From NCBI RefSeq assembly GCF_004331675.1, contig NZ_SJSN01000025.1, positions 1-38,272 on the forward strand: 38,272 nucleotides of DNA, given 5' to 3'. The notes under the pieces are model-generated. The model was not told the DNA's origin, did not search any database, and saw only the letters and a list, made by a program, of their open reading frames with translations. Within the stretch, counting starts at the first letter, position 1, and each line of letters opens with the position of its first letter. Source of the DNA: Pedobacter frigidisoli (GTDB lineage: Bacteria > Bacteroidota > Bacteroidia > Sphingobacteriales > Sphingobacteriaceae). Position numbers and translations under genes: made by a program. This document shows positions 26,501-34,412 of the stretch, piece after piece.

Positions 26501-28115
26501 CAAGGAAGAGGGCGTATCAAAGGTACATAGCAATTGGGGTAAAGGAAAGTACACGTTTCTACTGCGGCTTCCCGCGGACTTTGTCAATATGGACCTCGAG
26601 CTGAAGCGGCAATTACAGGAACTCGAGCGCAAGTTTGGTCCTTACCAGGATAAATCCAAAACCGGCCCAGTCCTTGCTGGAGTTGTCCGACGCCCCTTAC
26701 CGCCGGGGGCCTATGAAAAGATGTCGATCGAACAGTGGCTGCGCAGTTTTAGGAGGTATTCTTCGGACCGCGATCCTTTTGGAGGAGATTTTTTAAAGGG
26801 CGGAATAGAGGAACATTCAAACGCCTTTAGAGATACCGCCGGAAAGGCAGATGCAGAAAAGATGTTCAATTTGGTGGAACAGTCTATGCAGGACGCAAAG
26901 ATCAACTTCATCTATCCGTTAAAAGGGCTTTGGGGACTTGTCGACGCCGGTGCGGAGGTCCAACGGGCAGTTGGCATCACCAAAAAACTGATCACGGATA
27001 CGCGGCTGGCAGGAAGCGAGCGTTATATACTTTATTTTATCAAACCACTGGTCAGCGGCGAGGAAACCGAAATCGAGTTGATCGATTTCTTGGTGGCCCA
27101 GTCGGAAAACTACCAGGACCAGCGCGAGGATCAAGAGGATGTATCTGGAGAGACCCAGATCGGAGGACTAGTCACAAGGGGTATCAACACGACCCACGGA
27201 TCGGCGGCAAAGCTCCTGCTATCAATCCAGGATCCAAAGTTCGAGGAACAGGTATTTTCGGCATTAGAACGGCTGCTCAACAAGGCCCCCGAAGAAACCC
27301 GGGCGGCACTCTATTTCCGTTTTGCCTACCTGAACCACCTGAACAGGCACAGGGCGTATGCACTTTTTCGCAGCTCCCTGCTCAAAGAAACGAACATTTA
27401 TGTCACAGCCTCAGCCATCTGGTCGCTGCAGTATATGGGGAACGTCGATTTCTCTGGATTGAGGGGTGTGTATGAGAAATTGGTGATATCGGATACCTTG
27501 GGAAATGACGATACGAACTGGCTGGTATCGATACTTTACTTTTCCCATCTGTTTGACAAACCGGGAGCAGATGAGCTACTTTATCAACTGTTGGACCATA
27601 ATCCCAAAAGCCGCACCTGGGCACTCAGCGAAGGCTGCAAACATTACCACTTCAATGAACAATCCGCTGCGAAAACCCATCCCTTGCTGATTTACCTGGT
27701 CGAAAAATTCGCCAATGACCCAGCAGATCCAATGGAAATCAGGTTTTTTAATATCGAGCACATCAAGCTCGGAGAAATCCATGACTTTCTCGAGGCTTTT
27801 ATCAATTCGGTGAGTTTTACTTTTTCGGGTAACCTGTTAAAATACCTGACCCAGCAATGTAGTTCTAATCCCCAGATGAGTATTGGCTTGTTTAACAAGG
27901 CTATCCAGAAAAGGTCATCAAAAAATGATAACAGAGGACATGTTCGCGAAAAGGATGGCTATACCAAGTTCATTGTAGGCGCATTTACCGCTCTTAACGG
28001 AAAGGATAATGCTAGCAGAATCTTAAGGAAGCAGCTTCTGGAGTCTTTTGATGAAATCCTGAGGGATTACCGCTACAGAACTGATACGGACAAGGTGCTG
28101 GAGGAGCTGCTATAG
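23523..28115 (+). CDS. STAND NTPase with N-terminal PD-(D/E)XK nuclease (Avs-like)
   Basis: A 1530-residue multidomain protein. Residues about 36-190 form a restriction-endonuclease-like (Mrr/Cap4-type) domain: FEELLYALF, then GVRDKGRDCSL and GLIQCKKY, giving the D-x(n)-Q-x-K active site (Asp73, Gln87, Lys89). Residues about 270-560 are a NACHT/STAND NTPase: Walker A GNAGTGKT (303-310), Walker B ILVIDQID (368-375), then the IIISVRLFD motif (406-414) and a winged-helix-like part ending in FFHQSFYDFVFAKRF. The remaining ~950 residues are helical-repeat-like and would be the ligand sensor. This order (nuclease, STAND, large repeat sensor) matches antiviral STAND (Avs) proteins that recognise a phage protein and then cut DNA. 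Which Avs type, if any, cannot be decided by eye. Confidence 0.85.
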   Translation: MEQLVTYEYPIIAIAEQRPPAMANKSFPYNELADDRRFEELLYALFKDKIKNGSFQGFDGISLMSGVRDKGRDCSLTRNGKNHGLIQCKKYGSNIGKGIFGEEITKFVMYTLLEGKLIEDPDDFTYYIAVSQGFVLDCTDFIDDFNNKMANEPQLTTWIDKNLRNPTLATLKLDNIEPQVRDILTRIKVEKILPQDLDGYLSEPGCQHLQPLFFELRVLIDNHAVEQIRVELSELRTGEMKKEQLDQELDRGSSSLKHENNQFEDIPDSHIQRSETDELLEWLEQPAQKDDNGKEQNICLLAGNAGTGKTVILKDFYDQLALKNLPILALKADKLYATSIMELQQKIGLTLPVFQFIEQCKQKYKQTILVIDQIDALSQAMSADRSFLEVYKSLIDRYTHDPNVRIIISVRLFDLYYDPSLRVYKNIKTIVVSPLTESQIFSLLEKIGIKKEQVTQKLLQLLKVPNQLNIFARISPGSTGSLGITNIQGLYGELWRQKVMSKPRSLAMDPKRIKQLCYKLVKQMFQSQRISLSEKPYEEYDAEISYLASERILKREDGQLQFFHQSFYDFVFAKRFVEKGEDLIAYLKKQEQSLLIRSALKMILNYLRDYDQHKYEQIMGTLLEDGEVHYHIKHMLVSMLAFLEHPTEEEKEMVQRILKVCLHLSSHFFDQARSQEWFEMVIDRQLISFLEFGKEIDDKVFLDLPDDPEKATWKLGYFKRTAGMLLGRFINAKNPRAWAFLARSGNAALIKELLYGFEDWSFDPAYQLLEKSGDFFVEDQFGYMHILEKIAAHRPEYSWSKIQGPLVQSARNDKNSHNEYEEVELLKALSKSIPEKMIGTLEAIIIEDLPETNFLDRPLIGDHNYTYIDLKESDDLMGREYLYRLLAVCLRRAARMGAEEFYSFQSRHHRSKHKAMLRLVIFAMGTNEALFANEVFGLFSYMRGIGALVLGQDFRVEFRQLFSSTFPHFSPGQKAEAASTLKTLVNKEEIYSYKEEGVSKVHSNWGKGKYTFLLRLPADFVNMDLELKRQLQELERKFGPYQDKSKTGPVLAGVVRRPLPPGAYEKMSIEQWLRSFRRYSSDRDPFGGDFLKGGIEEHSNAFRDTAGKADAEKMFNLVEQSMQDAKINFIYPLKGLWGLVDAGAEVQRAVGITKKLITDTRLAGSERYILYFIKPLVSGEETEIELIDFLVAQSENYQDQREDQEDVSGETQIGGLVTRGINTTHGSAAKLLLSIQDPKFEEQVFSALERLLNKAPEETRAALYFRFAYLNHLNRHRAYALFRSSLLKETNIYVTASAIWSLQYMGNVDFSGLRGVYEKLVISDTLGNDDTNWLVSILYFSHLFDKPGADELLYQLLDHNPKSRTWALSEGCKHYHFNEQSAAKTHPLLIYLVEKFANDPADPMEIRFFNIEHIKLGEIHDFLEAFINSVSFTFSGNLLKYLTQQCSSNPQMSIGLFNKAIQKRSSKNDNRGHVREKDGYTKFIVGAFTALNGKDNASRILRKQLLESFDEILRDYRYRTDTDKVLEELL

Positions 28116-28163
28116 TCCGGAATATTTTGATAGCATAGACAAAAATTAAAGATCAGTTTAGAG

Positions 28164-29930
28164 ATGAACAAAATAAACCCATTGGTATTGGCCAATCTTC
28201 GTTCCAGTTTGATGGGCAGGCTCAAGCTTGCACTTTTTAGGGAAATCCTGGGCAAACACGACATGGCACCAACTGTCAAAGAGGTACAGCGGTACATTCG
28301 CAGTTTTACCAAACAGCAGATCACTTTCGTAGAGATAGCGGTCTATGTCCTCAATGACGCCCGCTTTATCCTGGTCGATCATCAGCAGACGGCCCAGGAC
28401 ATTGACGTTGGTGAGCTCTTTGCAAGGCTGGACAGATTTCCGCTGAGAAAGCCGATCTTCTTGGAAGTAGTGAACTTCCTACCAGATAAGCCGATCGGCG
28501 TGATGGTCCATTGCCATCAGCTAGCAGGAAATATCGGACATTTCTATGCCATTACTTTTATGGACGAACACTATCCATCACAGATCTCCTACTTCGAGAT
28601 CAGGGTAAGCCAGTCGGAACCTGAACCGGCCTACTGCTACTATGATCAGGATGGCCAATGGGTTTCCTCGGCAAAAGCTGATCCTGGGATCAGCAAAAAT
28701 GAGCCGTTATGGCTCTGCGTGGAGGCACTTAAATTCCTGTCCGACCACTATACCGAGTCTTTTTTGACGTTGGAACAGAGTCTGGAAAAATCTAAGAAGA
28801 CAAAATTCAAAAAAAAGGATTCCGCACCGGATGACCCTGTCTATACCAAGCTAGTGCAGCAAGTATTTCTTGGACAGATATTGTGCCATGTTGCCGAAGT
28901 GGATTTCGATATGATCAGGCCTTTTAGTTTTGACGCCTGCTTTATGATCCCCTATTTCGAGATCCAGCAGGCCAAACGGAATATCGATGACCATGTAAAA
29001 AGCGGACTGGTGGTCTATTGGAAAGATGGCGCTTTTGTGACCAGCGATGACTACCAGACCTATATGGTCCTACGGGTAGCCGGGATCAGCAAGGTGAAGA
29101 TCGTCGTTCTGGGAGACCAGGGGCTTGACAACGCCAAGGTACTCCTGTCGGGCGGAGCTGACCTTTTACCCGGAGTACATATATTTGCCAGTCCTGGCGT
29201 CGACCGGATGGACGAGGCTTCCAGAATGATGTATCTGGATGAATATGTGGCCAGGCTATCGGCAGTAATGAATCTAAAGGATCTCATCAAAAGCAGGTGC
29301 GTTGTATTTTCAGAAGACTCCAAAACCGGTATGTTGGAGGTGCTGGTGCAGTCGAACGGCTTTGACACAGAACAGACGACGATCATGTCCTACAGCAATT
29401 GTACAAAGATAGATCTACTGCCGCTGACGCTTGAAACGTTGAGAAAGGTGAACAAAGACCTGATCTTTATCGTACACAGGGACAAAGACTACCTCAGCGC
29501 CGAAAAATTGGAAAATCAGTGCAAGAAGATCACTGCCCTTGGAGCAATTCCCTTTGTAACCAAGGGTACCGACATCGAATCCCATTTTCTGGATCCAGAG
29601 CACATCAGCGCCATCATCCCTACTATATCCCTGGAATCGGCCGTAGGATTAGTCGAAGTCGCAAGGGAAAAAACCAGGGAGCTCTCGATCGAAAAAATGC
29701 TCAAGGAAAAATATGGCAAAAAGCATGAAATGCATGCCGCTGAAAAACCTGAGCTCGCCAAGATCTACGAAAGCGACCCGGAAAGGTACACCTGTGGCAA
29801 GGAAACGATGAATATATTAAGAAGCATGCTTCATTCGATCGTCAAGGGCAATAAAAACCTTTACGAACCTTCAGCTCACCTGGAATTTGCCCAGTTGAAA
29901 GAGATCGCTTCCAGAATCTGGAAATACTGA
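28164..29930 (+). CDS. TOPRIM-domain protein without ATPase, possible defence partner
   Basis: The C-terminal part of this 588-residue protein (about 378-500) looks like a TOPRIM domain: CVVFSEDSKTGML supplies the Glu384, LIFIVHRDKDY the Asp440-x-Asp442 pair, and GTDIESHFL the later conserved patch, as in the nuclease half of OLD-like proteins. The N-terminal ~370 residues are not an ABC ATPase (no P-loop) and match nothing I recognise; about 215-360 may be a separate alpha/beta domain. The gene starts 48 bases after the STAND gene in the same direction with AGAG before the ATG, so it is probably co-transcribed. It may be an accessory nuclease of the STAND system or a separate defence gene. 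Confidence 0.65.
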   Translation: MNKINPLVLANLRSSLMGRLKLALFREILGKHDMAPTVKEVQRYIRSFTKQQITFVEIAVYVLNDARFILVDHQQTAQDIDVGELFARLDRFPLRKPIFLEVVNFLPDKPIGVMVHCHQLAGNIGHFYAITFMDEHYPSQISYFEIRVSQSEPEPAYCYYDQDGQWVSSAKADPGISKNEPLWLCVEALKFLSDHYTESFLTLEQSLEKSKKTKFKKKDSAPDDPVYTKLVQQVFLGQILCHVAEVDFDMIRPFSFDACFMIPYFEIQQAKRNIDDHVKSGLVVYWKDGAFVTSDDYQTYMVLRVAGISKVKIVVLGDQGLDNAKVLLSGGADLLPGVHIFASPGVDRMDEASRMMYLDEYVARLSAVMNLKDLIKSRCVVFSEDSKTGMLEVLVQSNGFDTEQTTIMSYSNCTKIDLLPLTLETLRKVNKDLIFIVHRDKDYLSAEKLENQCKKITALGAIPFVTKGTDIESHFLDPEHISAIIPTISLESAVGLVEVAREKTRELSIEKMLKEKYGKKHEMHAAEKPELAKIYESDPERYTCGKETMNILRSMLHSIVKGNKNLYEPSAHLEFAQLKEIASRIWKY

Positions 29931-29938
29931 GCGGTTAC

Positions 29939-29974
29939 CAAACCTCTGTTCATTGAAACATGTACAGAGGTTTG
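29939..29974. terminator. Bidirectional hairpin terminator
   Basis: Perfect 11-bp arms CAAACCTCTGT and ACAGAGGTTTG with a 14-base loop, placed exactly between two convergent genes (stops at 29930 and 29999). No long T-run follows on either strand. Confidence 0.65.
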
Positions 29975-29998
29975 CTACGGAAACGATCTAATTACCGG

Positions 29999-31381
29999 CT
30001 AGTCTTTGATGCCTAAATCATCTATGCTCAGGTCTATGTCCTTTGGGGGCCTTAGATCCGGCGGCAGGATGCTCCTGAGTTTTTCCAATATCCTGTTTAT
30101 CTTCTGGGTGTCTGGCCTGATCGAGCTGTAGTTCCCATACAGCCCATAGATGAGCTGTTTAGAATAATGGAAATACTCAGCGTTAAGAATTGGGTAGGCA
30201 GCGGCATACCATTTGACAAAACTATGGTTGATGTTGATGTTTTTGCCAAGCTTGAGCAGGCTACTGTTCGAAATGTCTACAAAGGTAAGCGGATCGAATC
30301 CCAGGACCATCTCAGGTAAAGGCCTGGACCTCTTGGTAACAAAATAGCGCATGTGGCGGTAGCCGTCTTCCTCATAATCCTCTGCCTCGATATCGAAATT
30401 TTCTTCCAGGACATAGTTGATCAGGGTCTGGTAGAAGCGTGAACTGTGCGAACCAAGATATACCTGCAATCGTTGCGGAGATTTTTCCACGAGCTCACGG
30501 ATCGTCAGCGTCCCTTCAACAGTGCTGACTTCGATGCGATCGTTCCAGAAATCTCTGTTATCCTCATAGAACCTGGACTCCTTGATATCCCCTGAGGTAT
30601 ATTTGACGTCACGTTCCAACTTATCAAAAAAATGATATTGGTCGAGTTTTGGTTCCACATACAACAGGCCGTTTAATGCTCTCATCGCCGAGAGCATGTG
30701 CGCTATCGTAGGATAGGTCATTTCCCTGACTTCATTTCTGGAAACGGTCAGCTTCGGCAGCAGTTCATCCTGGAAATAGATCAGGCCTGTACAAATGAAA
30801 TTGAAATTGTTCATATGTCCCCAGCTGCGAACGTGGTTGTTAATCAGTCCCCTGTTCAGCGCAAAAAGTTCGGATTCTGATGGGATCATGATACCATTAT
30901 GGCTGAACCTAAGCGAATTGAGGTGATATGGGTTATAGTAATAAGGATAGGAAGTGATTTCCTTGGGAATCTGTAAATGTTCCATTAGGAAGGATACATC
31001 CAAGGTTTCCTGGTTTTCTGTGGAATTCGATCCGTCCTGAATCCTACGAGTACAACGGACCTTCATTTGGTTCTCTTCATGAGATTCAAGGGTAAAGCTG
31101 ATTTTCTCGTCACTACCCAGCCCTTGTCCGTTGATATCGATATAGGTGATTACCAGCTGCCCTTTGATATTGGACGATAGCGCATCATTGGTCAGGTTGA
31201 TCGGAAGTATAGAAACCTTTATCCCTTTTTCGAAGGGCAGATCAGTCAGCGTCCTGACGCGTTCGACAAATTCTTCTTCCAGGTCAAAGGACTGGGCTGT
31301 TGTCCATGGCTCTTTTGTCAGCAGCTCAAAATCACCCCCGACCTGGACACCATCGTATTTCACGGGAACTGGCGGTGCCAT
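29999..31381 (-). CDS. Hsp90-like ATPase, C-terminal part (split gene)
   Basis: The 460-residue frame begins at an ATG (31381) that overlaps the TGA of the upstream frame as TGATG. Its first residues (MAPPVPVKYDG) continue the middle domain of a GHKL/Hsp90-like protein. PKLTVSRNEV at about 235-245 is like the conserved Arg-Asn motif of Hsp90-type transducer domains. Reading the same frame upstream of the ATG gives FDVKRHLEKYL, which looks like authentic protein sequence and suggests that the two frames were once one ~1010-residue protein. Either a single-base indel near 31415-31421 broke it or the parts are now translated as coupled genes. Confidence 0.65.
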   Translation of the reverse strand: MAPPVPVKYDGVQVGGDFELLTKEPWTTAQSFDLEEEFVERVRTLTDLPFEKGIKVSILPINLTNDALSSNIKGQLVITYIDINGQGLGSDEKISFTLESHEENQMKVRCTRRIQDGSNSTENQETLDVSFLMEHLQIPKEITSYPYYYNPYHLNSLRFSHNGIMIPSESELFALNRGLINNHVRSWGHMNNFNFICTGLIYFQDELLPKLTVSRNEVREMTYPTIAHMLSAMRALNGLLYVEPKLDQYHFFDKLERDVKYTSGDIKESRFYEDNRDFWNDRIEVSTVEGTLTIRELVEKSPQRLQVYLGSHSSRFYQTLINYVLEENFDIEAEDYEEDGYRHMRYFVTKRSRPLPEMVLGFDPLTFVDISNSSLLKLGKNININHSFVKWYAAAYPILNAEYFHYSKQLIYGLYGNYSSIRPDTQKINRILEKLRSILPPDLRPPKDIDLSIDDLGIKD

Positions 31382-33036
31382 CAGGTATTTTTCCAAGTGC
31401 CTTTTGACATCAAACCTTCATATTCCTTGTTCGTGGTGATCCTTACGGCTATCGAGGTACCTGCCTGTTGACGAAAACCGGTCTCCGGTCCATATTCAGC
31501 TGGCATTGGTGCCGGTATATGCCTTGCCTTTTTGCTCTGCAGGGTAAAGAATCCGTTTCTTCCCTCCACAGAAAGTCTATAGGGATTTTGCAGGTCATCC
31601 TTATGCACGGTACTGATCTCGATTCTATCACCAGCGATGAAGCATGACAATAGTCCGATCCCAAAACGGCTTATCGGAACAAAATCCGCATTCACTTTTT
31701 CTTTGATGGCCAGCTTTTCGAGTTTGAACGAATCCGAGTTATAATAGGATTGTCCTTTCTTGAGCAAATGCTTTTCAATGATATCCAGGGTCATGCCCAT
31801 TCCGAAATCATCAATCCTGATCCATTGGTAACCTTCTTGGTCGGTAAAACTGGAAACAACAATGGGCGAAGCCTGAAAACCCGCTGTCGTTAATCTCTCC
31901 CTGAACTCCCTGTGCCTGCTGGTGTCTATGGCGTTCTGCAGCAGTTCCCTCAGGAAAATATAATCGTCGTTATAGATCCCTTCTCCGGTCAGCAGTTTCA
32001 TCACATCGTTTTCAGCGAGCGAAAAATGATAGTTGCCCGATCGGTAGTTTTTGCTTTTGATGCCTTCCAGGTTCATTTCTTCTGGAAGTTCAAAGTCAGA
32101 CCAGTGCGGGGAACAGAAATGCAAAAGCCTGGCACAGGCGTTGAGTTCATTTTCTATGATCTTCAAAAAATCGCGGATGCCCACTTCCACTTTCGGATGT
32201 TCTGGAACAGCAATAAATCGAAGGCCTGGGCGCTTGCCTTTTCTATCTATCGCAAACCCTTTGGCGCTCATATGTTTGCGCCACTCTTCGTTGCTGATCA
32301 CTTCTCTAGTTCTTTTTGCCTTGTCCAATCTAAGAAACTCATATAGACCCCTTGGTGATCGGGTATCATCAAAATCAAGTATATCCCCCAAACGTAGCAG
32401 CAGGGCGCAGAACTTCAGGTCACATTTCCCCAAAAAACTGTTGCTGAACTTCAAGTCATCGTTCTTAATGACATCTACCGGCTCATTGTGGCTCTCGCAG
32501 ACATTCCCGAGTTCGTCACGGAACGGCACCCCTTCCCAAACAATGGGTATTCTTTCATCGGCCTGCTGTAGAAATGGCCACACCCTTTTGGCATGTGCCC
32601 AGCGGCAGTACCAGTTGATTAGTTCCTCTGTAGGCTGCTTTCCGTTTTCCTCAAATTGAAGGTTGGCCGAGGTGTTTTCCGACAAAAAGTCCAGGAATTC
32701 CGGCTCGGTGACGATCTTTTGAAGATCCGCAGGAGAGTAGACCATTCCGATATCATGGTAAACTGCAGACAAAATGATCATCGCAGTTTCAAGACCGGTC
32801 AGTTCGTTTAGTCTGGGACCTAATATTTCCCCTATCAGGTGAAGGATATTATATTGGTGCTGGCTATTGTGCAGGGTATAAAACGGGAATGCCAAAGGAA
32901 TACGCTCCAACAACGGCAGTGCATGTTCAACATGTTTAATCACCATGGACTGTTCATCAGGTTGGTCTTTGGTAACTTCAAGAAAGTGTTTCCAGATGGG
33001 CAGTGTGGCAAAAGGGTTCAATATATTATTCGGCAT
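31381..33036 (-). CDS. HD-domain plus Hsp90-like ATPase, N-terminal part (split gene)
   Basis: The 551-residue frame has an HD-type domain at about residues 50-240 (LHNSQHQYN, then VYHDIGM with His94-Asp95, and LRLGDILDFDD) and a GHKL ATPase at about 350-540: RELLQNAID (363-371) as N-box, IDDFGMGM (408-415) as G1 and SRFGIGLLSCF (456-466) as the next motif. The HD-CE/Hsp90-like combination is found in predicted bacterial conflict proteins. The frame ends after EGLMSKGTWKNT at a TGA, about 10 codons past the point where the correct frame seems to be lost. The gene is preceded by a promoter-like TATATTTG inside a perfect inverted repeat (33045-33077). Confidence 0.75.
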   Translation of the reverse strand: MPNNILNPFATLPIWKHFLEVTKDQPDEQSMVIKHVEHALPLLERIPLAFPFYTLHNSQHQYNILHLIGEILGPRLNELTGLETAMIILSAVYHDIGMVYSPADLQKIVTEPEFLDFLSENTSANLQFEENGKQPTEELINWYCRWAHAKRVWPFLQQADERIPIVWEGVPFRDELGNVCESHNEPVDVIKNDDLKFSNSFLGKCDLKFCALLLRLGDILDFDDTRSPRGLYEFLRLDKAKRTREVISNEEWRKHMSAKGFAIDRKGKRPGLRFIAVPEHPKVEVGIRDFLKIIENELNACARLLHFCSPHWSDFELPEEMNLEGIKSKNYRSGNYHFSLAENDVMKLLTGEGIYNDDYIFLRELLQNAIDTSRHREFRERLTTAGFQASPIVVSSFTDQEGYQWIRIDDFGMGMTLDIIEKHLLKKGQSYYNSDSFKLEKLAIKEKVNADFVPISRFGIGLLSCFIAGDRIEISTVHKDDLQNPYRLSVEGRNGFFTLQSKKARHIPAPMPAEYGPETGFRQQAGTSIAVRITTNKEYEGLMSKGTWKNT

Positions 33037-33044
33037 AAGGATCG

Positions 33045-33077
33045 CGTAATTTCAAATATCAAATATATCAAATTACG
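33045..33077 (-). promoter_or_regulatory. Promoter with embedded operator-like inverted repeat
   Basis: CGTAATTT (33045-33052) and AAATTACG (33070-33077) are perfect arms. Between them, on the minus strand, TATATTTG (33067-33060) fits the Bacteroidota -7 element, placing the transcription start about 15-20 bases ahead of the ATG at 33036. A repressor bound to the repeat would cover the promoter. Confidence 0.5.
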
Positions 33078-33537
33078 TATAATATCGAAAAGTCATAGGC
33101 AGACCTGGTTTCAAAGCACGGCCATTAAAACGATCCAAAACAACTTTTTTTATTTTGCAAAATTTAATGACAAATTGCACATTGACATGCTCTATCAACC
33201 TTTACCGCCAAAATTCTTTACTTAAATTTCAATAGGTGACATGACCTTTTAACGGGGGTATTGATCGTAAATGCTTCCTAGAAAGGGTTAACAGGAAAAT
33301 AAGCGTGCAAAAAAAGTCCTACATTTCCTCACAAAGCTCCTCATCAATCAAAAAAGAAAAAATTATTTTTCAAGACACTGAAAATCAGAAAGATTATTTT
33401 CAAAAACCATTAAATCAACTCCACAAAGCATTTTATAAAACTGCCTTTAACGCCTATTCAGGCGCCACACTAAAAAATGGGGATACCAATAATTCTACTA
33501 GTAACAATCCTTAGTAAAACAAAATACAATTCTTAGG
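33078..33537. other. AT-rich intergenic region
   Basis: No convincing gene. A plus-strand frame at 33305-33514 (69 codons, Ser/Lys/Asn-rich) has no recognisable feature or ribosome site. Base composition falls sharply relative to the genes at 20.2-33.0 kb, marking the right edge of the high-GC block. Confidence 0.45.
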
Positions 33538-33840
33538 TTATATGCTATCCGAATACAAGCTTGAAGGTTTTCGCGGTCTCAAATCTTTATAGAAGTTAAT
33601 GACTTCAAAAAATAAGCCAATTCTAAATCTAGCACCCGAGAATTGAGGAATTTGAAAACCCGTCTTTTTAAGCGGTGTAAAACCCTTAAGCGTAAAATTT
33701 AAAAAATAAAAAAGCTTAACCGCACTGATCAAGCCGAACATTATCAGATAGATTTTGAAAAATTTATCTATACGGTAGATAACCAAAGAAAAGACCAGTT
33801 CTTTTAAGGCCCAAAGCATTGCAAAAAATAATATCGCCAT
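33538..33840 (-). CDS. Possible small membrane protein
   Basis: The 100-residue frame would encode two hydrophobic segments (about residues 2-21 and 29-49) followed by a basic tail. No homologous family was recognised and no clear ribosome binding site is seen, so it may not be a real gene. Confidence 0.28.
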   Translation of the reverse strand: MAILFFAMLWALKELVFSLVIYRIDKFFKIYLIMFGLISAVKLFYFLNFTLKGFTPLKKTGFQIPQFSGARFRIGLFFEVINFYKDLRPRKPSSLYSDSI

Positions 33841-34130
33841 ACTGAAACAAACGTGACTAATTGGGTAAGATATAATCGGCAGATCAATCAGACCGTTTTA
33901 GCCGCCCGAAATCCTTAGCGATGTAAAACGGCAACAAAAGCTTAAAAACAGCCATCTATTAAGAAAACACGAAGGTAGTGAAGACCCATGCCGGTTTACA
34001 TGCCTAAAACCCCTGTACCTACGAACACAAAAAAAAGCGCCCAAAAAGCGCAAGGCCCATCTATGCAATTAGCCAAACTGGGTAAGACAGAATTCGAAAA
34101 TTTTATCATAAACATATAAAAAACAGCAAC
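33841..34130. other. Intergenic, nothing recognised
   Basis: AT-rich sequence of about 290 bases without a convincing frame, RNA gene or repeat. Confidence 0.4.
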
Positions 34131-34223
34131 ATGGAACAACAATTCCTTTTCTCTGCCTTCAACTTCTTTTTAAAATGCATTTCAGCAATTATTAAAATTA
34201 ATAATAACCAAAATCCAAGTAAA

Positions 34224-34316
34224 ATGAAAAACAAGCCCAACAACACCGCTCTGGCGATTGTCGCCCTAGTAATCATTGCATTCTTTGCATTGTGCATCGT
34301 AGCACTGAGATCATAG
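34224..34316 (+). CDS. Small single-pass membrane peptide
   Basis: The 30-residue peptide begins MKNKPNNTAL and has one strongly hydrophobic helix (about residues 10-27, AIVALVIIAFFALCIVAL). An upstream in-frame ATG at 34131 would give 61 residues with a second hydrophobic stretch. The strong hairpin terminator at 34331-34364, 14 bases after the stop, supports a transcribed gene here. Short hydrophobic peptides next to defence genes can be toxins, but nothing else points to that. Confidence 0.4.
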   Translation: MKNKPNNTALAIVALVIIAFFALCIVALRS

Positions 34317-34330
34317 TAGCTACACCTTTC

Positions 34331-34364
34331 TGGTCTCCGATATCCTAAGCGTTATCGGAGACCA
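34331..34364 (+). terminator. Hairpin terminator
   Basis: Perfect 12-bp arms TGGTCTCCGATA and TATCGGAGACCA with a 10-base loop, followed by TTTTA. It ends the transcript of the small membrane peptide and insulates the downstream PLD gene. Confidence 0.7.
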
Positions 34365-34412
34365 TTTTACCAAACCGTAACATCAATACCAGCATAATAC
34401 TTATCTTGCCAT

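Noticed and set aside
26930..27475. Plus-strand frame of 181 codons in another phase of the STAND gene
   Set aside because: Arg/Gly/Pro-rich translation typical of an out-of-frame reading of the real gene.
33305..33514. Plus-strand frame of 69 codons
   Set aside because: Low-complexity Ser/Lys/Asn sequence with no ribosome site, terminator or recognisable motif.
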